Below, one piece after another: positions 51,396 through 60,347 of a stretch of DNA of 64,000 bases; the stretch's first letter is position 1; every line of letters starts with the position of its first letter. The notes beneath the pieces were generated by a model. It did no database searches and was not told the DNA's origin. It saw nothing but the letters and a program-made list of their open reading frames with translations. Position numbers and translations under genes: made by a program. The stretch lies in NCBI RefSeq assembly GCF_013113835.1, contig NZ_VTYQ01000017.1, positions 43,929 to 107,928 of the forward strand. Direction: 5' to 3'. This DNA is from Vibrio sp. RE88. Its GTDB lineage: Bacteria; Pseudomonadota; Gammaproteobacteria; Enterobacterales; Vibrionaceae.

Positions 51396-52910
51396 ATGAA
51401 TAAAACCAGCACTTTTTCTGCCCTCAATCCTGCAAACGAGCAAGTATTGGAAGGACAATTTCCAGAGCATCAGCAATCTGATATCGACTTTGCGGCCAAT
51501 GCCGCGGCTGAGGTGGCTAAATCATTTCGCCAAACCTCCCCAGCGATTCGAGCTCAGCTGTTACACAGTATCGCCGACCAACTGGAGCAAGCCAGAGAAG
51601 GTATTGTGGAACGAGCTCATCTTGAATCAGCGCTGCCGCACGCAAGACTTAATGGTGAGCTAAGCCGCACAACTGCGCAGCTTAAGTTATTTGCCAATGT
51701 CGTAGAAAGTGGCTTGTGGCAGGAAGCGATTTTCGACACCGCAGATCCTCAACGTTCGCCGATACCAAAACCGGATATTCGCCGTCAGAACATTGCTCTT
51801 GGCCCGGTTGCGGTTTTTGGTGCCTCTAACTTTCCTCTCGCTTTTTCCACGGCCGGTGGGGATAGCGCGTCAGCATTGGCAGCGGGTTGTCCGGTGGTCG
51901 TCAAAGGGCACCCAGCACACCCTGGCACCAGTGAAAAAGTCGCTGAATGTATTGCCAAAGCATTGGATGAGATGAGTTTGCCTCAAGCGGTGTTTACTCT
52001 GCTGCAAGGAACCAGCCATGAGTTAGGTCAGTCCGTAGTTTCTCATCCTAAAATCAAGGCGGTCGGTTTTACCGGATCGATTGTTGGCGGACGTGCACTT
52101 TATGATATTGCGCAGCAGCGTCCAGAACCGATTCCGTTTTACGGTGAACTGGGCGCTTCCAACCCTGTCTTCATCCTCCCCCAACGTATGGCGCAGCATG
52201 GTCAGTCTTTAGCCGAAGAATACCTGCTGTCGATGAATATGGGCTGCGGTCAGTTCTGTACTAAGCCTGCGGTGGTGTTCATCGTCGATGATAACGCTGG
52301 CACGCAATTCCTATCGTCGGTACGCCAAGGGATTCAAAACCAGCCTGGGCAGATCATGCTTACAGAAGGGATCAAACAGGGTTACCTGCAACAAAGTGAG
52401 CTGCGATCTCGCGAGCAAGGGCTAGCACTCACCCAATCCCAGCCTGAACAAGGTGTACCCGCGTATCTATTTGAAACCACCAGTGAACAGTGGCGACGCA
52501 ACCCACAATGGCAGGAAGAAATTTTTGGCCCTCAATCCATCATCGTCAAATGTGAAAGCGCCGAAGACATGCTTGAGTTGAGCCAGAATCTGGCCGGAAG
52601 CCTGACGGCTACCATTCAGGCAGAAGAAGCAGATTATGCACTCGCAGCGACACTGGTGACTGAGCTTGAAGAAGTCGCTGGTCGCTTAGTGTTTAATGGC
52701 TGGCCCACCGGGGTTGAAGTCAGCTATGCCATGGTGCACGGCGGTCCTTACCCAGCTTCAACCATGCCTGCAAGCACATCAGTGGGGGCGGAAGCGATAA
52801 AACGTTGGTTACGTCCGGTCGCTTATCAGTCCATGCCGGACCAATTATTGCCTCAGGCTCTACAACAAGCAAACCCACTTAACGTGCGTCGGACTATAGA
52901 TGGTCAGTAG
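51396..52910 (+). CDS. Alpha-ketoglutarate semialdehyde dehydrogenase (type III)
   Basis: The 504-residue aldehyde dehydrogenase has FGASNFPLAFSTAGGDSASA (141-160), the KGHPAHPGTSE segment characteristic of 2,5-dioxovalerate dehydrogenases, catalytic Glu251 (YGELGASNP) and Cys288 (GCGQFCTKP). It oxidises alpha-ketoglutarate semialdehyde to 2-oxoglutarate, the last pathway step. It is co-transcribed with the epimerase and followed by a strong terminator. Confidence 0.92.
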   Translation: MNKTSTFSALNPANEQVLEGQFPEHQQSDIDFAANAAAEVAKSFRQTSPAIRAQLLHSIADQLEQAREGIVERAHLESALPHARLNGELSRTTAQLKLFANVVESGLWQEAIFDTADPQRSPIPKPDIRRQNIALGPVAVFGASNFPLAFSTAGGDSASALAAGCPVVVKGHPAHPGTSEKVAECIAKALDEMSLPQAVFTLLQGTSHELGQSVVSHPKIKAVGFTGSIVGGRALYDIAQQRPEPIPFYGELGASNPVFILPQRMAQHGQSLAEEYLLSMNMGCGQFCTKPAVVFIVDDNAGTQFLSSVRQGIQNQPGQIMLTEGIKQGYLQQSELRSREQGLALTQSQPEQGVPAYLFETTSEQWRRNPQWQEEIFGPQSIIVKCESAEDMLELSQNLAGSLTATIQAEEADYALAATLVTELEEVAGRLVFNGWPTGVEVSYAMVHGGPYPASTMPASTSVGAEAIKRWLRPVAYQSMPDQLLPQALQQANPLNVRRTIDGQ

Positions 52911-52919
52911 TCACTGTTC

Positions 52920-52945
52920 AAAAAGGTACCAGCTGGTACCTTTTT
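52920..52945 (+). terminator. Intrinsic terminator after the dehydrogenase
   Basis: AAAAAGGTACC and GGTACCTTTTT form an 11-bp stem with loop AGCT, followed by GTTTTG. Confidence 0.88.
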
Positions 52946-53011
52946 GTTTTGACCCATCCCAAAAAACAAACAGGTGAACGGCTGCAAGGGTCGCAATGCC
53001 GGACGCTAATG

Positions 53012-53027
53012 GTATATTGAATAAAAT
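53012..53027 (-). promoter_or_regulatory. GntR-type box E (before gntR)
   Basis: Minus strand ATTTTATTCAATATAC, one mismatch from box D (ATTTTATACAATATAC). It is 32 bp before the gntR start, suggesting autoregulation. Confidence 0.6.
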
Positions 53028-53059
53028 ATTGAATAAGAATGATGTGAGCGGAGACTTGG

Positions 53060-53734
53060 ATGTCGCAAAAACCTGTTTTTAAAACTCGAACGCAGTTGGT
53101 CGAAGAAGCGATCCGAACCAAGATCCTCAAAGGGGAATTAAAGACGGGCCAACCCCTACGTCAAGATGCCCTCGCCAAAGAGTTCAACGTCAGCCGAATT
53201 CCGGTGCGTGAAGCTCTGATGCAGTTAGAAGCGCAAGGATTGGTTGCGTTTGAAGCACATAAAGGCGCCACTGTTACCGAGCTATCGCCTGAGAAGATTG
53301 ATGAGCTATTTGAACTGCGCGCCGTCGTAGAGTGCTTTATTCTAGAACGTGCTATCCAGAAAATGACCGATGAAGATCTCGCTAAAGCGAATGAAATTCG
53401 TCAGCGATTTGAAAATGTTGTCAGCCGCGGAGACGAAGTGGAAGAGTGGAGCAACTACAACTATGAGTTGCACAAAGCCTTGTATGAACCCGCCGAAATG
53501 CCGGAAACCATGGATGTGATCTACAACCTGAATACCAAGTGCGACCGCTATATTCGTATGCAGCTTCTGTTTACATCAGGCATCGTCAAAGCCGACAAGG
53601 AGCATGTCGCCCTGCTGGAAATGTGCCAGAACCGTGATATTGAAGGGGCGAAATACATGTTGAAGAAACATATCCTCGAAGCTGGTGCTGATATTCGCAA
53701 CTTGCTTATCGAGCGCCAAAACAATCAGGGCTGA
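53060..53734 (+). CDS. GntR/FCD-family regulator of the hydroxyproline regulon
   Basis: This 224-residue protein has a GntR winged helix (about 10-75: QPLRQDALAKEFNVSRIPVREALMQLEAQGLVAFE). An all-helical FCD effector domain follows, with metal/ligand residues in NYELHKALYEPAE and a later His-containing helix. FCD regulators commonly control amino-acid and sugar-acid catabolism. It sits between the pathway genes and the peptide transporter, with five matching 16-bp boxes around it. That it binds these boxes is inference. Confidence 0.88.
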   Translation: MSQKPVFKTRTQLVEEAIRTKILKGELKTGQPLRQDALAKEFNVSRIPVREALMQLEAQGLVAFEAHKGATVTELSPEKIDELFELRAVVECFILERAIQKMTDEDLAKANEIRQRFENVVSRGDEVEEWSNYNYELHKALYEPAEMPETMDVIYNLNTKCDRYIRMQLLFTSGIVKADKEHVALLEMCQNRDIEGAKYMLKKHILEAGADIRNLLIERQNNQG

Positions 53735-53739
53735 AACCC

Positions 53740-54504
53740 ATGCATATTGGACCAGAATTTTTGCTGGCTGCCATCCGCCAGAAAATCAAGAACGAAGGTT
53801 TGTGCTATAGCGAATTGTCTGAGAAAACCGGCGTGCCGCTTTCGACCATAAAGCGGCACTTGCATAATCCTTCATTGGGTCTGGACAAGATCCTGATGTA
53901 CACCAACCACCTCAATAGTGATCTGATGGAACTGACGCAATTAGCGGTTCAGATCCAACGAGACAATGAGCAGTTCCTCTCTGATGAGCAAAACGCTCTG
54001 TTTGTTGAGCACCCTTACCTTCTCGACTTTATCTACCTCATCACCTCACGTAACCAAACACCGCAACAAATTGCCGAGCAGTATCAACTCTCAGATACCA
54101 GCCTGAGATTCTACCTGAGCATTGCTGAAATCCTTGGCTATCTGGAAGCGCACGGTGACAAGATAGTGTATCGCTCTGGCAGGCGATTTATCATGGAAGA
54201 AGGCACTGCACTCGATACCTTATTCAAGCGCCGTTTTGAAACGATCTCGATGGAAGACTCAACCCTTTCTCAAGTTTGTCAGGCCCGAGTGCGTTTGACC
54301 CAAGAGCAGAGGCTCAAACTCGAACAGGAAGTGGATCGTAAAGTCAGTGAAATGCACGCGGCGAATTGCGCCAACGAAGAAGGTGAGTTCACCAATGTGC
54401 TGTTTCGAATGACGCCCGGCCAGCAGATCTACTTCTCGGACGGATTACCAGAGATAGATGGGGAGCTGCTTAAACAGGTTTCCGCAAAATTCCGCAGACG
54501 CTAG
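53740..54504 (+). CDS. Unrecognised HTH-domain regulator coupled to gntR
   Basis: The 254-residue cytoplasmic protein has an XRE/Cro-like HTH at about 17-47 (YSELSEKTGVPLSTIKRHLHNP). A second winged-helix-like segment lies at about 105-150 (TPQQIAEQYQLSDTSLRFYLSIAEILGYLEAHGD), then a charged helical C-terminal part. It starts 5 bp after the gntR stop, so the two are co-transcribed. I do not recognise the family. It may modulate the hydroxyproline or peptide-uptake genes. Confidence 0.75.
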   Translation: MHIGPEFLLAAIRQKIKNEGLCYSELSEKTGVPLSTIKRHLHNPSLGLDKILMYTNHLNSDLMELTQLAVQIQRDNEQFLSDEQNALFVEHPYLLDFIYLITSRNQTPQQIAEQYQLSDTSLRFYLSIAEILGYLEAHGDKIVYRSGRRFIMEEGTALDTLFKRRFETISMEDSTLSQVCQARVRLTQEQRLKLEQEVDRKVSEMHAANCANEEGEFTNVLFRMTPGQQIYFSDGLPEIDGELLKQVSAKFRRR

Positions 54505-54667
54505 GGCCAGAGCGAGTTTGAAGTATCATTTTCATCAACTTTCTGTGACTCTGGATTCATTCTCAGACTTTCATTTGTTCATTTTTCGCTCAGTCTCATT
54601 TTATAAGACCACAAGTCTCTGAAACTGCCACCTTGTTACAACAATGTTAAATATCGATTGTTGAAAG

Positions 54668-54683
54668 ATTTTATACAATATAC
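54668..54683 (-). promoter_or_regulatory. GntR-type box D (before the peptide transporter operon)
   Basis: Plus strand ATTTTATACAATATAC, matching boxes B and C at 14 of 16 positions. It lies 117 bp before the oppA-like start in a 296-bp gene-free stretch that otherwise shows no structure. Confidence 0.65.
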
Positions 54684-54800
54684 ATTTTCTCTATCCCTTT
54701 CACTCTGTGCAGTACTCGCCACTCCGGTCGTTTTGAGTGTCTGATTTCCCTCCCTTCAGATGATAGGGATTTCATCCGATAAGGACATTACGAGGAAGCT

Positions 54801-56411
54801 ATGAAAGCAAAACAACTGATCGCACTGAGTGCTATTGCAACGGCATTATTTGCCAGCAATGCTCTCGCCAAACCATACCCATCAGGAACGCAGCTCGCTG
54901 AAAAACAAGAGATTGTTTTAAACAATGGAGCTGAGGTCACTTCAATTGATCCGGCAAAACAGGCCGCAGAGCCAGCGTTCAACCTAGGGCGAGACTTGTT
55001 TGAAGGTCTGACAGTACAGGATAAGCAAGGCAAAACCATTCCCGGCATCGCTGAAAGCTGGCAAGCGAATGACAACAATACTGTCTACACCTTTACGTTG
55101 CGTCAGTCTCAGTGGTCGAATGGTGACCCATTAACGGCACACGATTTTGTTTATAGCTGGCAGCGCCTTATCGACCCGAAAACCGCGTCACCTTATGCTT
55201 GGTTTGCCGCGATTCCCGGAATCAAAAACTCCGCCAAGATTATGAAAGGTGAAGCACCAGCTAACACCTTAGGCGTGCGCGCCATTGATGATCACACCTT
55301 TGAAGTGACATTAGAAAAGCCAGTGCCTTTCTTCATCAAACTTCTGAGCCACCCTGTCCTTGCACCAGTTCACCAAGCCACGGTAGAAAAATACGCCAGC
55401 GAGTGGACTCAGCCAAAAAACATCGTCACCAATGGCGCTTTCACTGTGTCTGAGTGGAAAGTAAACGAAAAAATGGTGATGACAAAGAATGAGAAATACT
55501 GGGATGCTGACAACGTCATACTTGACCAAATCACTTGGCTACCTATCGGAGATGCCAATGTTGCACTAAACCGCTACTTAGCCGGCGAAATTGACCAAGC
55601 TCTGTCGATTCCCGCGGCTCAAAAGAACAAGCTTCTAAAACAATATCCAGAGCAAGTGGCGGACACCAGTGCATCACTTGGCTCGACGTTCTACTATCTC
55701 AACACCAGTAAGGGCCCGACCAAAGACCTTCGTGTCCGTCAGGCACTCTCCTACGCTATCGACCGAAACATCATCACAAAAGCCATCGCCAAAAATGGCG
55801 GCATTCCAATGTTTACTCTGGTTCCCCCTCAAACCGATGGTTTCAAATCTCACACACCGGAATTCGCGACTTGGACTCAGCAACAACGTAACGCCAAAGC
55901 TAAAGCGCTGATTAAAGAGGCCGGTTACAGCAAGAGTAATCCACTTAAGCTCACTTTCACCGTGCCGACTTTTTCTAAAGACGTCAAAATGGCCACCGCG
56001 ATGGCTGGCATGTGGAAAAGTGTGTTAGGCGCAAAAGTCGAAATTAAGCAACTTGAGCCAAAGGTATTCTATGCGCTGAAAGATCCGGGCAACATTAACC
56101 GTGGTGGCTGGACGGCTGACTATAACGAAGCCTCAACCTGGCTGGACATCTTTGTCTCGACCGGTGAATACAATGACTCAAAGTACAACAACCCAGAATA
56201 TGATCGCCTGATGGCTGAATCGAAGAGCCTCAGTGACCCGTCACAGGAATACATTGCTGCGGAACAGCTTCTGATTCAGGACATGGCGATCATCCCTATG
56301 TACCGCAATGGCAACGATCAATATCTGATCAAGGATTACATTGGTGGCTATGAGCGTACCAATCCAGAATCCTCTTATTACCGCAAAAATGTCTATGTGA
56401 AAGCACATTAA
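54801..56411 (+). CDS. OppA-like peptide-binding protein
   Basis: This 536-residue SBP_bac_5 protein has a signal peptide (1-23, ending ALA). It shows the OppA/MppA pattern (NNGAEVTSIDPAK, FTLRQSQWSNGDPLTAHDFVYSWQR, NGGIPMFTLVPP). It captures oligopeptides in the periplasm for the OppBCDF-like system encoded next. GAGGAAG precedes the ATG. A GntR-type box lies upstream, and a hairpin with T6 separates it from oppB. The neighbouring aminopeptidase P suggests proline/hydroxyproline-containing peptides. Confidence 0.9.
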   Translation: MKAKQLIALSAIATALFASNALAKPYPSGTQLAEKQEIVLNNGAEVTSIDPAKQAAEPAFNLGRDLFEGLTVQDKQGKTIPGIAESWQANDNNTVYTFTLRQSQWSNGDPLTAHDFVYSWQRLIDPKTASPYAWFAAIPGIKNSAKIMKGEAPANTLGVRAIDDHTFEVTLEKPVPFFIKLLSHPVLAPVHQATVEKYASEWTQPKNIVTNGAFTVSEWKVNEKMVMTKNEKYWDADNVILDQITWLPIGDANVALNRYLAGEIDQALSIPAAQKNKLLKQYPEQVADTSASLGSTFYYLNTSKGPTKDLRVRQALSYAIDRNIITKAIAKNGGIPMFTLVPPQTDGFKSHTPEFATWTQQQRNAKAKALIKEAGYSKSNPLKLTFTVPTFSKDVKMATAMAGMWKSVLGAKVEIKQLEPKVFYALKDPGNINRGGWTADYNEASTWLDIFVSTGEYNDSKYNNPEYDRLMAESKSLSDPSQEYIAAEQLLIQDMAIIPMYRNGNDQYLIKDYIGGYERTNPESSYYRKNVYVKAH

Positions 56412-56420
56412 CCCGAGTTT

Positions 56421-56465
56421 GCCCGAGCCTGTCACTTATCCCTAGCACAGGCTACGGGCTTTTTT
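56421..56465 (+). terminator. Attenuator hairpin between oppA- and oppB-like genes
   Basis: GCCCGAGCCTGT (56421-56432) pairs with ACAGGCTACGGGC (56447-56459), with a small bulge, followed by T6. Partial termination here would give more binding protein than permease. Confidence 0.75.
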
Positions 56466-56482
56466 CTACGCAAGGAAATGTC

Positions 56483-57403
56483 ATGTTGTTGTACATATTG
56501 CGCCGCTGCCTGATTGCCATACCGACATTGCTGTTTATTGCACTGGTGTCGTTTTGGTTAATGCATATCGCGCCCGGCGGCCCATTTGATATGGAACGCC
56601 CAATGCCAGAAGTGGTACGGGCAAATATCGAAGCCAAATTTCACTTGAACGAACCCTTTCTGGTTCAGTTTTTCATTTACATCACCAACTTCCTTCAAGG
56701 CGATCTCGGCCCAAGCTTTGTCTATCAGGATTTCACCGTCACCCAGCTTGTTGCTCAATCTTGGCCAGTGTCGGCGATCCTTGGTGTTATCTCGTTTTGT
56801 ATCTCTGTGCCATTAGGTATGTTACTTGGCACCATTGCCGCCTTAAACCGCAATGGTAAAGTTGACTATTTACTTATGTCACTTTCAATGACAGGAGTGG
56901 TCATCCCTGCGTTTGTATTGGCTCCGGTATTAGTCACGATTTTCTCGATTCAGCTCGGTTGGCTACCCGCCGGAGGGTGGGAAGGGGGGGAGCTCTCTTT
57001 CTTGATCTTACCCGTGCTTAGCTTGGCGATTGGATCCGTTGCCAGTATTGCGCGCGTGATGCGCGGTGCCATGATCGAGACGCTCAATCAACCTTACATC
57101 CGCACCGCAAAAGCGAAAGGCCTGTCGACCAGCTACATTCTGTTTCATCACGCGCTGCGCCCTTCACTCATCCCTATCATTGCCATGCTCGGCCCCAGCT
57201 TCGTCGCGGTAGTAACAGGTTCGGTCATCATCGACATCTTTTTCAGCACTGGCGGCATGGGGCAGCATTTTGTCTCAGGTGCCCTTAACCGCGACTACGG
57301 TTTGGTGATGGGCATAACGCTGATCGTCGCCTCTTTGACCATCTTCTTCAATTTGGTGGTCGACATCCTTTACACCATCATCGACCCACGCATTCGAATT
57401 TAG
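56483..57403 (+). CDS. OppB-like peptide ABC permease
   Basis: The 306-residue permease has the N-terminal OppB/DppB start (LLYILRRCLIAIPTLLFIAL), six membrane segments and the EAA motif (RTAKAKGLSTSYILFHHALRPSLIP). It pairs with the OppC-like protein encoded 10 bp downstream. Confidence 0.93.
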   Translation: MLLYILRRCLIAIPTLLFIALVSFWLMHIAPGGPFDMERPMPEVVRANIEAKFHLNEPFLVQFFIYITNFLQGDLGPSFVYQDFTVTQLVAQSWPVSAILGVISFCISVPLGMLLGTIAALNRNGKVDYLLMSLSMTGVVIPAFVLAPVLVTIFSIQLGWLPAGGWEGGELSFLILPVLSLAIGSVASIARVMRGAMIETLNQPYIRTAKAKGLSTSYILFHHALRPSLIPIIAMLGPSFVAVVTGSVIIDIFFSTGGMGQHFVSGALNRDYGLVMGITLIVASLTIFFNLVVDILYTIIDPRIRI

Positions 57404-57413
57404 GAGCGTCGCT

Positions 57414-58343
57414 ATGTTAACCAAACGCATTGATGCCACGGAACTGACAGAGCAAATGAGTGCTCAGATTGAAGCGGTTGAAGGCAGGAGTCTATGGCAG
57501 GATGCCTGGACACGTTTTCGTAAAAACCGCGCCGCCATGACGTCGGTTTATGTCTTGATGTTTATCATCGTATGCATCATTTTTGGCCCGCAGGTCGCGG
57601 CATTCGGCCATGACGAGATTGACTGGAATGTCGTCGTCGATCCCTATGAGCTAGGTAAACCGTCGTTTAGTTCTGGTCATTACTTTGGTACCGATGATCT
57701 TGGTCAGGACATCTTTGCCCGCACCATGCAAGGTGGGCGTCTCTCAATCATGGTCGGATTCATGGGCGCACTGGTTGCCGTGATTATCGGCACAGCTTGG
57801 GGAGCATTATCCGGATACATCGGAGGCATGGTCGATAGTGTGATGATGCGAATCATTGAAGTACTCGACTCAGTGCCCTTCATGTTTATGGTCATTTTGT
57901 TTGTCACCCTGTTCGGCAACAACATCTATCTGATTTTTGTTGTGATTGGCATGGTGTCTTGGCTAGGAATTGCCCGTGTTGTTCGCGGCGTGACCTTTAG
58001 TATCAAGAAACGCGAGTTTATCGAAGCCGCCCATTCCATTGGTGTCTCCCGTTTCACTATCGTTCGTCGCCATGTACTGCCTAACGTCCTGGGCATTGTG
58101 ATGGTGTACTCCTCACTTATGGTGCCCGGTTTTATTATGTTTGAATCCTTCCTTAGTTTTCTCGGGCTCGGCGTTCAGCCGCCCGATACAAGCTGGGGCA
58201 TTCTGATTGCGGAAGGCGCTAAGACCATTGATGTGGCTTTGTGGCAACTGATGTTCCCTTCCATATTCTTAGTCGCCACCCTGTTTTGCTTCAACTTCAT
58301 CGGTGACGGGCTGCGAGATGCCCTCGACCCTAAAGATCGCTAA
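57414..58343 (+). CDS. OppC-like peptide ABC permease
   Basis: The 309-residue permease has a cytoplasmic N-terminal segment before the first helix (VYVLMFIIVCIIFGP, about 44-58). It also has HYFGTDDLGQDIFAR, the OppC hallmark, and the EAA loop (EAAHSIGVSRFTIVRRHVLPN). It is the partner of the OppB-like permease in the same operon. Confidence 0.93.
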   Translation: MLTKRIDATELTEQMSAQIEAVEGRSLWQDAWTRFRKNRAAMTSVYVLMFIIVCIIFGPQVAAFGHDEIDWNVVVDPYELGKPSFSSGHYFGTDDLGQDIFARTMQGGRLSIMVGFMGALVAVIIGTAWGALSGYIGGMVDSVMMRIIEVLDSVPFMFMVILFVTLFGNNIYLIFVVIGMVSWLGIARVVRGVTFSIKKREFIEAAHSIGVSRFTIVRRHVLPNVLGIVMVYSSLMVPGFIMFESFLSFLGLGVQPPDTSWGILIAEGAKTIDVALWQLMFPSIFLVATLFCFNFIGDGLRDALDPKDR

Positions 58344-58352
58344 GGAGGCCCC

Positions 58353-59342
58353 ATGAGTATTTTATCGATCAAAGATATGAATGTGCGTTTCAAAACACCT
58401 GATGGTGAAGTTCATGCCGTCAGTAATCTGTCCTACAACATCCACAAAGGTGAAACACTGGGTATTGTTGGTGAGTCTGGCTCAGGGAAAAGTCAGTCCG
58501 TTTTTGCCTTGATGGGGCTGACTGCCGATAACGGTATTGTTTCTGGTCAAGCGAGTTTTCATGGCGAAAATTTACTCAGCATGTCCAAAAAACAGCTTAA
58601 CCACATCCGCGCAGAAAAAATCGGCATGATCTTTCAAGATCCGATGACATCACTCAATCCATTTATGAAAGTCGGTAAACAACTTGCCGAAGTGTTAATG
58701 GTTCACAAAGGCATGAACCGCAGTGATGCCAACCGTGAAGCGCTCACCATGCTTGATGCCGTTAGGATCCCTTCTGCTGCCACTCGTATGGCTCAATACC
58801 CTCACGAGATGTCTGGTGGCATGCGGCAACGAGTGATGATCGCGATGGCCTTATTGTGTAAACCGGAACTTCTGATTGCTGATGAGCCCACCACCGCTTT
58901 GGACGTCACAGTACAAGCGCAGATTCTCTCTCTATTACGCGATCTGCAGTCTGAATTTCACACGGCAATCTTGTTGATTACGCACGATATGGGCGTGGTC
59001 GCTGAGATGTGCGATCGGGTGTTGGTTATGTATGGTGGGCAGAAAATGGAAGAGGCGGATACAGACTCTCTGTTCAACCACCCAGCTCATCCGTATACCC
59101 AAGGCCTACTCGAAGCTATCCCTTCTATTACTAAAGATATGGACAGGCTTCCGACCATTCCCGGTAACCCACCGAGTGCTCTCACAGAACGTAAAGGCTG
59201 CCCGTTTAAAGAGCGCTGCAATCACTATCGACCAGAATGTAACGCGTCAGTACCACCATTTCGGTCACTATCCCAACATCAATCTCTGGCTTGTCATGTT
59301 AATGGGCCTCAGGCCGTTACTCAGATAGCGCGTCGAGCATAG
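58353..59342 (+). CDS. OppD-like ATP-binding protein
   Basis: The 329-residue protein has Walker A GESGSGKS, Q-loop FQDPMTSLNP, signature MSGGMRQRV, Walker B LLIADEPTTALD and the C-terminal oligopeptide/dipeptide motif with a Cys cluster (CPFKERCNHYRPEC) typical of OppD. GGAGG lies before the ATG. It works with the OppF-like ATPase. Confidence 0.94.
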   Translation: MSILSIKDMNVRFKTPDGEVHAVSNLSYNIHKGETLGIVGESGSGKSQSVFALMGLTADNGIVSGQASFHGENLLSMSKKQLNHIRAEKIGMIFQDPMTSLNPFMKVGKQLAEVLMVHKGMNRSDANREALTMLDAVRIPSAATRMAQYPHEMSGGMRQRVMIAMALLCKPELLIADEPTTALDVTVQAQILSLLRDLQSEFHTAILLITHDMGVVAEMCDRVLVMYGGQKMEEADTDSLFNHPAHPYTQGLLEAIPSITKDMDRLPTIPGNPPSALTERKGCPFKERCNHYRPECNASVPPFRSLSQHQSLACHVNGPQAVTQIARRA

Positions 59343-59351
59343 GAGAGCAAC

Positions 59352-60347
59352 ATGAAACAGCAAGTATTGCTTTCAGCGCGTGATTTGCGCGTGCACTTTA
59401 ACATCAATAAACACATCCTGCCGAGTAAGCGCAAAGTGGTCAAAGCGGTGGATGGCATCGACCTCGATGTTTACCGCGGCGAGACGCTCGGTATTGTTGG
59501 CGAATCGGGTTGCGGTAAATCAACAGTGGCGCGGGCACTATTAAGACTGATTGAACCGACAAGCGGGCAGTTGCATTGGAAAGGACAAGATCTGTTGGCG
59601 CTGGGGAAACATCAGCTCGCTGATAAGCGGCGTGAGTTTCAGATGGTCTTTCAAGATCCATCAGCCTGCCTCAACCCTAGGCTCACGATCTCAGAGTGTA
59701 TTGCCGAGCCTTTATTGACCCACGAACCCAGTCTGTCACGCTCAGAAGTGGAGCAGCACGTGATAAAAATGATGGATAAAGTCGGTCTTCTAGCCAGCCA
59801 GCGGAACCGCTACCCCCATGAGTTTTCAGGCGGGCAGTGTCAGCGAGTGGGGATTGCCAGAGCGTTGATTCTCAAGCCCGATCTTGTGGTTTGTGACGAA
59901 CCCGTTAGCGCACTCGATGTTTCTATTCAGGCGCAAGTCATCAATCTTCTTGACGATCTTAAGCAAGAGATGGGATTAACCATGGTGATGATCGCTCATG
60001 ATCTTAGCGTGGTACGTCACATCAGTGATCGAGTCATGGTGATGTATCTGGGTAAGCCGATGGAGGTTGGTCGATACGACAAAGTCTTTGATCACGCTCA
60101 CCATCCTTATACCAAAGCCTTGTTATCCGCCGTTCCGGTTGCCAACCCGACCTTAGCAAGACAGAGAAACGTTCAGCTATTGCCCGGCGATCTTCCCTCG
60201 CCTCTCAATCCGCCAAGTGGTTGCGTGTTTAGAACGCGCTGCCCGGACTCCAGTGAGCAGTGCGCTCAGCAGAAGCCCACACTTAGCGGACATTCCGACC
60301 ACCAGATTTTCTGTACTCATATACAAATAGGAACCCATAACCCATGA
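59352..60347 (+). CDS. OppF-like ATP-binding protein
   Basis: The 331-residue protein has Walker A GESGCGKS, Q-loop FQDPSACLNP, signature FSGGQCQRV, Walker B LVVCDEPVSALD and the Cys-containing C-terminal motif (CVFRTRCPDSSEQC). The signature reads SGGQCQ instead of the usual SGGQRQ. Its stop overlaps the start of the aminopeptidase gene by 4 bp, so import and peptide cleavage are translationally coupled. Confidence 0.94.
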   Translation: MKQQVLLSARDLRVHFNINKHILPSKRKVVKAVDGIDLDVYRGETLGIVGESGCGKSTVARALLRLIEPTSGQLHWKGQDLLALGKHQLADKRREFQMVFQDPSACLNPRLTISECIAEPLLTHEPSLSRSEVEQHVIKMMDKVGLLASQRNRYPHEFSGGQCQRVGIARALILKPDLVVCDEPVSALDVSIQAQVINLLDDLKQEMGLTMVMIAHDLSVVRHISDRVMVMYLGKPMEVGRYDKVFDHAHHPYTKALLSAVPVANPTLARQRNVQLLPGDLPSPLNPPSGCVFRTRCPDSSEQCAQQKPTLSGHSDHQIFCTHIQIGTHNP

